Source: Spirochaetia bacterium (GTDB lineage: Bacteria > Spirochaetota > Spirochaetia > Treponematales > Treponemataceae). From it: a DNA stretch of 54,245 nucleotides. The notes under the pieces were generated by a model. It searched no databases. It was not told where the DNA came from and worked only from the letters and a program-made list of their open reading frames with translations. The stretch spans positions 1 to 54,245 of the forward strand of contig CAAGGF010000123.1 of assembly GCA_900769325.1 (NCBI GenBank), read 5' to 3'. Of this stretch, positions 24,726-32,942 are shown in pieces (the stretch's first letter is position 1; the number at the start of each line of letters is the position of its first letter). A program made the translations under genes and the position numbers.

Positions 24726-27700
24726 TTATTTTTTTGATTTTGCTTTCTTCACAGTTTTTTCAGATGCTTCTTTTTTTTCTGACTTTTTTGAATCAGATTT
24801 TTTTGAAGCCTTTTCTTTTGAAGAAGATTTCTGCGGTTTTTCAAAAGAAGCAATCAATTTTTCGCAATTATATTCAGCATTTTCTTTTTGTTCTGCAAGA
24901 ATTTTGAAAGCCTTCAATACAGATTCAACTTGAGATGCAAGCGAATTCAAAAGTGCAATTGTCTGAGCATAAATGATTGAAGTTTCAATTTTTTCTTTGT
25001 TGAACCATGTAATTCCGTTGAATTTATTTGCCCCGGAAAGAAGAACTGCATTCTGACTTTGTGTCATCACCTGAACGATTGGAAGAAGTCCTTTTTTTGG
25101 CTCCCGAACAAGGTGTGCAACATTTATCGATGCTGAAATTGCAAAGAATTTTGAAAGTTCTTCGCGGATATTGCATCTTGCATAACCGAACTGATTGAAA
25201 ATATCTGCAAATTTTCTTGCGAATGCCCATTTTTCTGCAAGATTGTTTTCTGCGTATTCAGAAACAATCATGTAACAGAGAAGCAGTTCATCAACCTGAT
25301 TGATATTTTCTACTATGCAATCAAAGAAATCTCGTGATTCTTTTACTTTTAAAAGCTTTTCAAATACATCGTCTGAAGGCTCTTTTTTCAAGGAAATAGC
25401 TTTTGAACAAAGCCTTTCTAAACGTTTTGAGAATTCAGTAAACTGTTTTTCTGGAGAAGGAAGTTTATAACCAGAACCTGCAAATTTGTTTGCAACCGTA
25501 TAGAATTCAACGGCTGCTTTTTCTGAAGAAGCTAAAAGTTCCTTGATTTGCTTTTTAACTTTTGCAGAAGTAAGTTTTTCATCTTCACGCGCATTTAAGA
25601 TTGAATGAACTTCCGGGAGAATCGATTTTACAAAAGTACTGAAAGAACTGTAAAGTTCGTGATAGCAGATTTCCTGCCATTCTTCTTCAAGATTGTAGCA
25701 TCCCCTTCCCTGAAGAGTGTCGCAAAGAATCTGATAACGGTGGTCAGGCATATCTGCAACCTGATGAATATCCATATAAACCTGATATTCAAAACCGTTT
25801 AAACAAATGTACATTCCTTTTTCGCAGATTTCCCGGCTTCTTCTTACATACCATAAACCTGTTCTGTGTTCACGGAAAATCGTGTATTTATCATCTTCGC
25901 CGTTTAAATGAAGACCTTCAGAAATGCTCTTTGACTGCATTACAGTCTGAACATTTTCGCCGCTTCCAATTTTTACAGAATATTCACAAGACTGCTTAAT
26001 CCATCCCTGAGCCCTTTCGTATTTATTATTATAGAAGACAACAGAAAATTCGTTTCCGCATGAGTTTGAATAAGCAAAGATATTTTCGTTTACATGACCG
26101 TTATCCCATACATCGTAGAACAAGAAATTTTCAACATTTGCGAAAATATATCGTTTTTTCATGAGAGGGAAAATATCGTGCCAGTGACGGTTTATGAGAT
26201 TCTGGTCAGGAGTTTCATTTTTATACGCTTTTGTAAATTCCATTCCGTATTTTTCTGTGAAACCTTCGATTTGACCGTGCCCGAACATCGGAAGACCAGG
26301 CATTGTAACCATGAGAGTACAAACACCGAAATATTTGTCGTCCTTTCCGAATTGTGCAACTGCCGTATCTTCGTCAGGATTGTTCATGAAGTTTACATAT
26401 CGCTTTAAAATCTGCGGATCAAATTTAATGGTATTTTTTACAGAATCGCGGTATTTCTGGTTTTCTTCTTTTTTAAGCATATTCATAAACGCCGAATTGT
26501 ATACGCGATGCATTCCAAGCGTTCTAACGAAATATCCTTCCATCATCCAGAATGCTTCTGCAAGTAAAAGCGTGTCCGGGAGCTCTTTTGCAACACGATC
26601 AACGACTTCCCGCCAGAATTCATTTGGAATTTTATCTTCAAATTCTTGAGTTGAAAGGCTTGATTCCGAACGACTGTAAATGTCTCCTCCGTGACCCGGC
26701 TCAGGATACCAAAGCCTTCTGATTGATTTTTTTGCAAGAACCATCGCCGCATCAAACCTGATAATCGGGAAATTTCGTGCAACATGAAGAATATCCTGCA
26801 TAACGGCTTCACGGGCTTCTGGATTTAAGAAATCAATCTGTGCCGTATCGTTCCAAGGCATACCTGTTCCGTCGTTTCCGTGGTAAATGTAACGGGTGTC
26901 TCCATTCCTGAAATCAACTCGTTTAAATACAACAGAACAATCCGAATGGTTGTAATAGTGATCTTCAAGCCAAACACCGATATTAGGGTCTTTGCTTAAA
27001 TTTTCGCCGTTGAAGGTATAAGAAGGAGATGGAGCATCGCGTCGCTGAACAAAAAGATCCGGGCGGTTTACAACCCAATCAGAATCCATACCAGTGTGAT
27101 TTGGAACCATATCAGAAGCGAGCCTGATTCCCCTTTGCCACAATCTTGTCCTTAAATTTGCAAGGGCATCCCAGCCACCAATATTGTCTGCGATATTATA
27201 ATTGTAAAGAGAATATGCCGAAGCCGCTGCCTCTGGATTTCCGCAAAGCTGTTTGATTCGTTTTGAAGCAGGGGATCGTTCCCAAAGCCCGATAAGCCAC
27301 AAACCTGTAAAACCTTCATCGCGAAGTGCGTCTAATTCTTCATCAGGAATCTGGTCAAGGCGCGTAATCGGACGCTGATATTTTTTTGTAAGCTGGTCAA
27401 GCCATACAAGAACTGTTTTTGCCATCAAAATTACGCAAGGCATCCAATCGCGGTCAGGGCTAAAGCGTTCGTATTCTTTCATTAAACCGTCGTAATTGTA
27501 CGGTTCCATGTTGACATCTCCACCATTTACAGGTCCGCGGCTCCAGAACATTTTTTCTTCTTCTGTGAGGGTGTCGATTCCGGCTAAAAGGCGTTTTAAC
27601 CATTCGCCTAAAAGCTTATCCCAATACTGCCTGATGTAATCGAGCTGACCTTTAAGGCTTGTAGGACTAAAAACAACAGGTTCACGAAGCATCGTAATCA

Positions 27701-28331
27701 AATCGTGATTAAAAGGCCCGAAAGAAGGCTGATTCTGAAGAGTTTTTTGAATCAATGCCCACGCTTTATCATAAATTTTGTTTTCCTGAAGTTTTTCATC
27801 GCCAAAAAGAATTGAAAACGGTTTAAACGCAGGATTTTCATTTGCAAGGTGAAGGAGAATTAATTCTTCGAGAGTCTGCTCACGGTTCGTGCGTTCTTTT
27901 TTTGTGCCTTCGTCTATGCAGGTTTTAGAAAGGTATTCCTGTGCAGAAATTTTATTCTGGTAAACTTCAACCGGCGGAAATTCTAAAGTGAATTCAAGAA
28001 GCATCTTGTCGACTTCTTCTTTTGCAAACGCTTTATCGAGTTCTTCCAAAATAAATTTAAATGCATCAGCGTTTTTGTCACGGCGATAAAGCATACAGAC
28101 GTAGTGAAAAATTTCATCGATAAGCCCCATCGCATTTACAGAACCTGCTGCGACTCTTTTTGAAGACTGATTCTGGCGGTCAAAAAGCTGATTGAGTTTT
28201 TCGGTAAAAATTTTAACATTTTTTAAATCTTTGATTACAACATTTCCTGAAGAAGTAAAAAGTTTACCATCAAACTGACACAAATCACGAACTCTTTTTC
28301 CGATATGAAATTCATTGTAAGATACAGTCAT
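24726..28331 (-). CDS. Giant GH13 alpha-amylase-family protein
   Basis: A 1201-residue cytoplasmic protein (no signal peptide). Residues ~1-300 form a helical N-terminal region of no recognised family. The catalytic barrel follows, with DMVPNHTG (407-414), the nucleophile region FPIIRFDAAM (Asp ~527) and acid/base region LLLAEAFW (Glu ~592). A long C-terminal helical region (~820-1165) is also unassigned. The last ~35 residues are a Lys/Ser/Glu tail (KSSSKEKASKKSDSKKSE...). The start at 28331 has GAGGAG upstream. Coupled to malQ 16 bp upstream, it probably acts on maltodextrin or glycogen; its bond specificity is unknown. Confidence 0.8.
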   Translation of the reverse strand: MTVSYNEFHIGKRVRDLCQFDGKLFTSSGNVVIKDLKNVKIFTEKLNQLFDRQNQSSKRVAAGSVNAMGLIDEIFHYVCMLYRRDKNADAFKFILEELDKAFAKEEVDKMLLEFTLEFPPVEVYQNKISAQEYLSKTCIDEGTKKERTNREQTLEELILLHLANENPAFKPFSILFGDEKLQENKIYDKAWALIQKTLQNQPSFGPFNHDLITMLREPVVFSPTSLKGQLDYIRQYWDKLLGEWLKRLLAGIDTLTEEEKMFWSRGPVNGGDVNMEPYNYDGLMKEYERFSPDRDWMPCVILMAKTVLVWLDQLTKKYQRPITRLDQIPDEELDALRDEGFTGLWLIGLWERSPASKRIKQLCGNPEAAASAYSLYNYNIADNIGGWDALANLRTRLWQRGIRLASDMVPNHTGMDSDWVVNRPDLFVQRRDAPSPSYTFNGENLSKDPNIGVWLEDHYYNHSDCSVVFKRVDFRNGDTRYIYHGNDGTGMPWNDTAQIDFLNPEAREAVMQDILHVARNFPIIRFDAAMVLAKKSIRRLWYPEPGHGGDIYSRSESSLSTQEFEDKIPNEFWREVVDRVAKELPDTLLLAEAFWMMEGYFVRTLGMHRVYNSAFMNMLKKEENQKYRDSVKNTIKFDPQILKRYVNFMNNPDEDTAVAQFGKDDKYFGVCTLMVTMPGLPMFGHGQIEGFTEKYGMEFTKAYKNETPDQNLINRHWHDIFPLMKKRYIFANVENFLFYDVWDNGHVNENIFAYSNSCGNEFSVVFYNNKYERAQGWIKQSCEYSVKIGSGENVQTVMQSKSISEGLHLNGEDDKYTIFREHRTGLWYVRRSREICEKGMYICLNGFEYQVYMDIHQVADMPDHRYQILCDTLQGRGCYNLEEEWQEICYHELYSSFSTFVKSILPEVHSILNAREDEKLTSAKVKKQIKELLASSEKAAVEFYTVANKFAGSGYKLPSPEKQFTEFSKRLERLCSKAISLKKEPSDDVFEKLLKVKESRDFFDCIVENINQVDELLLCYMIVSEYAENNLAEKWAFARKFADIFNQFGYARCNIREELSKFFAISASINVAHLVREPKKGLLPIVQVMTQSQNAVLLSGANKFNGITWFNKEKIETSIIYAQTIALLNSLASQVESVLKAFKILAEQKENAEYNCEKLIASFEKPQKSSSKEKASKKSDSKKSEKKEASEKTVKKAKSKK

Positions 28332-28347
28332 ACGCTCCTCTTTTGCC

Positions 28348-30423
28348 CTATTTGTGAGCACTTGTAATTGTTTTTATTTTGTTAATGAGATTCTCATCTT
28401 TTGTGATTTCTTCAATAAATGCAGGAAGTCTGTATGTCCAGTTGAATTTTGAAACTGTTCCCGGAATGTTTATGCGCTCTTCATCAGGATTTGAAAGCCA
28501 ATATTTTTGTTCTGTTGAAAGGAAATCCTGCATTGGATGAATACACCACACGCTGTTTGCCTTTGAAGCAAGAACAAGATATTGCAAAGCTTTTTCCTGA
28601 GTGAACGGTTCATTTGCGATTTTTTCAATTTTTTGACTGTCCCATCCTTCCGCACCGAACGCTTCTGGATAAGTTCTTACAATTAATGAAACCGCCTCTT
28701 TATCCTGATTCCACCACTGACGCAAAGTCGGAGAATCGTGAACGGAAGAAGTTGCAACAGAAAGTTCTGTAAGCTGATTCATCGGAACATACGGCTGAAC
28801 AGGCTTGTTATCCCAATTTCTGCACCATCTCAAAACCCTTAACGCAAGAATTCCGTTTTTTCCCATTACTGAAGGAAGGCACGGAAGGTTTGCACCAAGG
28901 TCTTCACCGCACGGAATCATATTTACAGAATTTGTAAGAGTTGAAAGAATTTCGTCTGACTGTGTTTCCCAAAGTTTATTCTGTTCGTTTTCTGCCCAAT
29001 CGATTAAACCTTTTAAACGATTTTTTTCGCTGTCGTTGAGAGACTTCCATGAAGTTGTTTCGTAATAAGTCCAAAGCGGAACAAAAGTGTCTGGTGTAAG
29101 GCTGATTAAAGCACGATCTCGCCAGATTCTGCTTAAAGCATCTTTAATTCTTGGTTCTGCCTCTTTTGCACATAAAGAACTCAAATCTGCTTCGTAAAAA
29201 TCTTTGTCGCCGTAAACTGAATCTTTGAAAAGCCATAATTCTTCTGAACCGATTCTTTCAGCAAATTTTTCAAGAATTTTTACGGCTGCATCGTGATTCC
29301 ATGTAATGTCTTCTATTAAACCGGTTGGAATGTGAGGCTGTGAAAGCCAGCGGATTTTTGAATCGTCAAAACCAATGTTGTGAAGCTGAGTTCTGTGAAT
29401 TGAAACATACGGCTCTGTATGACCTAAAACCGCCGTCGTATCACGCGTAGGAATTGCCCAAATTCTGAAGAAACCTAAAATATGGTCGAGCCTGTACGCA
29501 TCGTAATATTTTGCAGCAGTCTGTAATCTGTCTACCCACCATGAATAATTGTTTTCTTTTAGATATTTCCAGTTGTAAGTTGGGAAACCCCAGTTCTGGC
29601 CAGTTGGATTTTCACCGTCGACAGGAGAACCGGCCCTTAAATTCTGATTGAAAACACCAGGAAATGCCCAAGCATCACAAGAATCTTCGTTCATCAAAAT
29701 AGGCATGTCGCCCTTGATTAAAATTCCCTGTTTTCTTACTTTGTCTGATGCTTTTTTAAATTGTTCGTCGGCACGCATTTGAGTCCAAGCGTAGAAAAGA
29801 TTTTCTTTTTGAGAAGATTTTTCGCTCCATCTTGACTTTATTTGCTTTTCGGAAAGATTCTGGTCTTCTTTTGGCCATTGTTTCCATGAAGCCTGCATGT
29901 ACTTATATTTTAAATTTTTATAAACAGCGTAATTTACAATCCACGGATTTTTCTTAATCCATTTTGAAAGTTCTTCAGACGGAACTAAATTTTGAGAAAT
30001 TTCTGTTGAATTGTAAAGTTCGCGTAAAAGAGAATCCTTAGCGTTTAAAATTCCGTCGTAATCGTAGCGCGTTTTTGGATTATATTCGAAATCTTTTAAA
30101 AATTTATCGTAATTTTTTGCAAATTTTTTATCTGACTTGTAAAGATTTTCAAATTCTGGCAGTTGGGAAATATCAATGTAAATAGGATGAAGGGCAAACG
30201 CAGAAAGTCCGCTGTAAGGAGAAGACTGAGTGCCCGTGTCATTTACAGGAAGAAGCTGAATTAGACCGATTCCAGATTTTTTGCATAAGTCTGCAAGATA
30301 AGGAAGAACTGTAAATTCACCGATTACCGTATTTTTTTTTGAATAAACGGCGCCAAGCGGAATGGAAATTCCTGTAAGCCGTGCAGGTTTTAAGGTTCTG
30401 CCACCATTATTAGATTTAGCCAT
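28348..30423 (-). CDS. malQ: 4-alpha-glucanotransferase (GH77)
   Basis: A 691-residue amylomaltase. GH77 marks are QLLPVNDTGTQSSPYSGLSAFALHPIYI near the start, DAYRLDHILGFFRIWAIP (nucleophile Asp), CGEDLGANLPCLPSVM (acid/base Glu) and SVHDSPTLRQWW (third carboxylate). It moves glucan segments between alpha-1,4-glucans. It is longer than E. coli-type core enzymes in some loops. A promoter with TTTACA-17-TAAAAT ends 8 nt before the ATG and there is no Shine-Dalgarno, so the mRNA is probably leaderless. It forms an operon with the giant GH13 gene. Confidence 0.93.
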   Translation of the reverse strand: MAKSNNGGRTLKPARLTGISIPLGAVYSKKNTVIGEFTVLPYLADLCKKSGIGLIQLLPVNDTGTQSSPYSGLSAFALHPIYIDISQLPEFENLYKSDKKFAKNYDKFLKDFEYNPKTRYDYDGILNAKDSLLRELYNSTEISQNLVPSEELSKWIKKNPWIVNYAVYKNLKYKYMQASWKQWPKEDQNLSEKQIKSRWSEKSSQKENLFYAWTQMRADEQFKKASDKVRKQGILIKGDMPILMNEDSCDAWAFPGVFNQNLRAGSPVDGENPTGQNWGFPTYNWKYLKENNYSWWVDRLQTAAKYYDAYRLDHILGFFRIWAIPTRDTTAVLGHTEPYVSIHRTQLHNIGFDDSKIRWLSQPHIPTGLIEDITWNHDAAVKILEKFAERIGSEELWLFKDSVYGDKDFYEADLSSLCAKEAEPRIKDALSRIWRDRALISLTPDTFVPLWTYYETTSWKSLNDSEKNRLKGLIDWAENEQNKLWETQSDEILSTLTNSVNMIPCGEDLGANLPCLPSVMGKNGILALRVLRWCRNWDNKPVQPYVPMNQLTELSVATSSVHDSPTLRQWWNQDKEAVSLIVRTYPEAFGAEGWDSQKIEKIANEPFTQEKALQYLVLASKANSVWCIHPMQDFLSTEQKYWLSNPDEERINIPGTVSKFNWTYRLPAFIEEITKDENLINKIKTITSAHK

Positions 30424-30431
30424 ACAATAGC

Positions 30432-30460
30432 ATTTTAACACGGATTTTTATATATGTAAA
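30432..30460 (-). promoter_or_regulatory. malQ promoter, predicted near-leaderless transcript
   Basis: Minus strand TTTACA (complement of 30455-30460), 17-bp spacer, TAAAAT (complement of 30432-30437), then 8 nt to the ATG at 30423. Confidence 0.65.
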
Positions 30461-30494
30461 AATTTTTTTTATAAAATTTGTAAGAATTTTTTAC

Positions 30495-30557
30495 GGAATC
30501 TCCTTTCTGAATCAGCAAAAATCAAAAAATTCTGCAAAATAACTTTTTAGAGATTCC
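30495..30557. promoter_or_regulatory. Inverted repeat in the malQ/hypothetical divergent region
   Basis: GGAATCTC (30495-30502) and GAGATTCC (30550-30557) are perfect inverted copies 47 bp apart in the 165-bp region between divergent starts. They could be two operator sites for looping. No regulator is encoded next to them. Confidence 0.4.
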
Positions 30558-30588
30558 CATTATTCAAAAAAATTCTTATTATATTTTT

Positions 30589-30990
30589 ATGACTGATATT
30601 CAAAAATTTTCTTCAGATGTAAAAAAATTAATAAAAATGAACCGACTTCAAGACGGAACATTAAATCTTGACCAGGCGTGTGAAAAAATCATTCAGCAAT
30701 TTGAAAGAACAAGTACAGTTCCCGCATCCCTTTCCGGCTCAGTTGCATCTTACTGGAAAACTTCTTATATCGACACATCAGATGAAAAAGAAAACGAACC
30801 GACTCAAGAGCACATCGAAATTCTGTGCGGATTTTTAAGTTTTCTTGAAAATTCAGATGAAAATTTTGACTTGATTTCAGATTCAGACTGGAAGGAACTC
30901 AGCGAGCTTGTAAACTGCGAAGCCGAAACTCTTCCAATAGAAATTCTTCAGCAGCTGATGTCCGTTCTTGTTGAAAAAGGCGTTTTTTAG
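30589..30990 (+). CDS. Hypothetical acidic protein (133 aa)
   Basis: A soluble acidic protein with no family recognised. It is predicted largely helical, with segments VKKLIKMNRLQDGTLNLDQACEKIIQQFE and EHIEILCGFLSFLENSDENFDLISDSDWKELSELVN. No Shine-Dalgarno precedes the ATG; TATTAT ends 6 nt upstream, so a leaderless start is possible. The stop lies 8 bp before the radical SAM gene, so the two are likely cotranscribed and may act together. Confidence 0.7.
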   Translation: MTDIQKFSSDVKKLIKMNRLQDGTLNLDQACEKIIQQFERTSTVPASLSGSVASYWKTSYIDTSDEKENEPTQEHIEILCGFLSFLENSDENFDLISDSDWKELSELVNCEAETLPIEILQQLMSVLVEKGVF

Positions 30991-30998
30991 GATTTATT

Positions 30999-32039
30999 AT
31001 GGAAGATTATTTTTCTTCATGCGTTCAATGCCCACGAAAATGTTCAGTTTCCCGTTCACAGAACAAAACAGGATTCTGCCGTGAAACAAGCAAAGTAAAA
31101 ATCGCACTTGCCTGCCTTCATTTTGGAGAAGAACCGCTTGTTACAGTTTTTGGCGGAAGCGGAACAATTTTTTTCACAGGCTGCACGCTTCGATGTTCTT
31201 TTTGCCAGAATTACCAGATTTCGCAAAATTCAATGGGAAAAGAAATTTCAAAAGAAGAATTTGTCAAAATCTGCCTTGCCCTTCAAGAAAACGGTGCAGA
31301 AAACATAAATCTCGTGACCGGAAGTCATTTTATTCCTAAACTTGCACTTTTTATAGAAGAAGCCGTAAAATCTGGAGTAGAAATTCCGTTCTGCTGGAAC
31401 AGTTCCGCCTACGAATCAACAGAAATGCTTGAACTTTTAAAAGACAAAGTTAAAATCTGGCTTCCTGATTTAAAAACCTTAAGCCCCGAACTTTCCAAAA
31501 AACTTTTCGATGCGGAAAATTATCCTGAAGCCGCAAAAAAAAGCATAAAATGGATGGTTGATAATTTTCCATTAAAATTTTCCACAGAAAAAGCAAAAAA
31601 AGACTTTTACGATTCAGAAGGAAAACTAATTACAAAAAATACAAAAAAAGAAAAAATTCAGCAGGGCGTAATAATCCGTCACCTTTATCTTCCCGGAAAA
31701 TTCGAAGAAACTGCCGAAACTCTTTCCTGGTTAAAAGAAAACGCCGACAAAAAAAGCTGCATTTCCCTCATGTCGCAGTATACGCCTGTTCCGTTTGAAG
31801 AAGACAAAGAAATTTTAGAAAACAGAAAAAAATCTCTTTCGTTTATAGAAAACAGGCTCGTAAACAAAACCGAAGACAACGATTTAAAAGACTTGATTGA
31901 TGCCTTTGATTTTGAATATCTTTTCTATCAGGAATTAACGGACGATACAAGCTGGCTTCCAGACTTTAACAGAAAACAGCCTTTTTCAAACAAACTGTCA
32001 AAAACAATCTGGCACTGGAAAACCGGTTTTGAAATATAA
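30999..32039 (+). CDS. Radical SAM protein, PflA-like (COG1313 type)
   Basis: A 346-residue radical SAM enzyme. The cluster motif CTLRCSFCQN (C-x3-C-x2-C) follows GGSGTIFFTG. An N-terminal cysteine group (CVQCPRKCSVSRSQNKTGFC) suggests a further metal site. The end PDFNRKQPFSNKLSKTIWHW is typical of the COG1313 branch, annotated elsewhere as pyruvate-formate-lyase-activating-like. No glycyl radical enzyme is nearby, so the substrate is unknown. An insertion with many Lys residues (~190-215) enlarges the middle. Confidence 0.85.
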   Translation: MEDYFSSCVQCPRKCSVSRSQNKTGFCRETSKVKIALACLHFGEEPLVTVFGGSGTIFFTGCTLRCSFCQNYQISQNSMGKEISKEEFVKICLALQENGAENINLVTGSHFIPKLALFIEEAVKSGVEIPFCWNSSAYESTEMLELLKDKVKIWLPDLKTLSPELSKKLFDAENYPEAAKKSIKWMVDNFPLKFSTEKAKKDFYDSEGKLITKNTKKEKIQQGVIIRHLYLPGKFEETAETLSWLKENADKKSCISLMSQYTPVPFEEDKEILENRKKSLSFIENRLVNKTEDNDLKDLIDAFDFEYLFYQELTDDTSWLPDFNRKQPFSNKLSKTIWHWKTGFEI

Positions 32040-32063
32040 TTCACATCTACAAAAAAATGAAAA

Positions 32064-32192
32064 ATGCTCGCACAAAAATTCATCGTAAGCGAATCGACCG
32101 TAAAAACCGAAATGGCGAGAATTCAAAAACAATTCGGAGTTAAAAACCGTGAAGACTTGCGTGTACTTCTGCTTCAATATGAATTAAAATAA
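32064..32192 (+). pseudogene. Remnant of a LuxR-type helix-turn-helix (42 codons)
   Basis: A 42-codon frame reads MLAQKFIVSESTVKTEMARIQKQFGVKNREDLRVLLLQYELK. The part VSESTVKTEMARIQKQFGVKNREDL matches the recognition helix and following turn of LuxR/GerE domains (SxxTVKxHxxxIxxKLGVxNR). The first helices and any sensor domain are missing and a stop lies just upstream in frame, so it is most likely a decayed gene end. There is no ribosome-binding site. Confidence 0.6.
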
Positions 32193-32202
32193 AATCCAGA
32201 AA

Positions 32203-32697
32203 TTACCGTAAAGATTTTTCAAACATCTGTTCAAGAAGATATTTTCCCGTTTTTGTCTTAAAAATTTTTTCTTTCATCGCTGGAATTGACTCTTTTTTGC
32301 AATAACCTTCCATAAGATTTACAATGTAATCCGCTTCCACAAGAATCTGAAAATCGATTCCGTCTATTGCTTTATAAGTGTGATGATGAGAAATAATGAA
32401 ACAAATTCGCTCTACATCTTCAGGTGCAAGATTAAACGGTTCAAGAATTCTTCTTGCAATTTCAGGGCCTTCTTCTTCCTGATGCACAGGATTGCTATTT
32501 CCGTATTTTTCCCTGCTGATTTTAACGCCGATATCGTGGAGATACGCTGAAATTTCTGTAATAAGAAGAGTGTGTTCGCTTACATTTTCCATAAGTGAAA
32601 TCATCCGGCTGTATCCATGAACTGCCATCAAATGGTGAATGTTCGGGCCGTCCGGGTCATAGTCAAAAATCGACTTTAAAAGTTTATTAAAATCCAT
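32203..32697 (-). CDS. HD-domain phosphohydrolase
   Basis: A 164-residue HD-superfamily protein. The metal ligands are visible as HHLMAVHGYSR (first His), ISAYLHDIG (HD), and FIISHHHTYKAIDG, with a distal Asp in LVEADYIVNL. These proteins hydrolyse phosphate esters of nucleotides. The start at 32697 has TTGGAGC upstream. It is divergent from gltB. The substrate is unknown. Confidence 0.85.
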   Translation of the reverse strand: MDFNKLLKSIFDYDPDGPNIHHLMAVHGYSRMISLMENVSEHTLLITEISAYLHDIGVKISREKYGNSNPVHQEEEGPEIARRILEPFNLAPEDVERICFIISHHHTYKAIDGIDFQILVEADYIVNLMEGYCKKESIPAMKEKIFKTKTGKYLLEQMFEKSLR

Positions 32698-32820
32698 AAT
32701 GTGCTCCAATTTTTGAAAATCATTTTAATTATGATTCAAAGGAATGTAAATCAAAAATGCTGAAAATAAAATTTCCGTTCAGCAGAATTTAAAAAATTCT
32801 GTAAGCAAATAATTTTCCTA

Positions 32821-32850
32821 TTGACTATTTATAATAAAAAATATTAAAAT
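32821..32850 (+). promoter_or_regulatory. gltB promoter
   Basis: TTGACT (32821-32826) and TAAAAT (32845-32850) with an 18-bp spacer (or TTAAAA with 17). The start of RNA would fall near 32857, directly before the leader hairpin. Confidence 0.6.
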
Positions 32851-32858
32851 TGAAAAAA

Positions 32859-32938
32859 TTGCGGCAAAGAGGTCGCAGATAAATTTTGCAAATTTTTCAA
32901 AATTTATCTGCGACCTCTTTTTTTGTCTAAAAAGAGGT
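32859..32938 (+). promoter_or_regulatory. gltB leader: hexaloop hairpin, overlapping terminator and SD-masking hairpin
   Basis: Three competing structures are visible. (1) TTGCGGC (32859-32865) pairs with GTCGCAG (32872-32878) around the 6-nt loop AAAGAG. (2) A perfect 23-bp stem (32866-32888 with 32898-32920, 9-nt loop) is followed by a T run to 32924, an intrinsic terminator before the start codon; its 5' arm includes the loop and 3' arm of structure 1, so the two exclude each other. (3) ACCTCTTTTT (32913-32922) can pair with AAAAAGAGGT (32929-32938), which holds the gltB Shine-Dalgarno. The block CGGCAAAGAGGTCG recurs in the gltD leader. A transcription-attenuation role is inferred; the loop pattern (A1, G4) is that of ANTAR targets. 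Confidence 0.75.
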
Positions 32939-32942
32939 AAAA

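Noticed and set aside
32777..32801. 8-bp hairpin CAGAATTT / AAATTCTG upstream of gltB as a second leader hairpin
   Set aside because: It lies before the predicted gltB promoter, so it should not be in the leader RNA, and its loop lacks the A1/G4 pattern.
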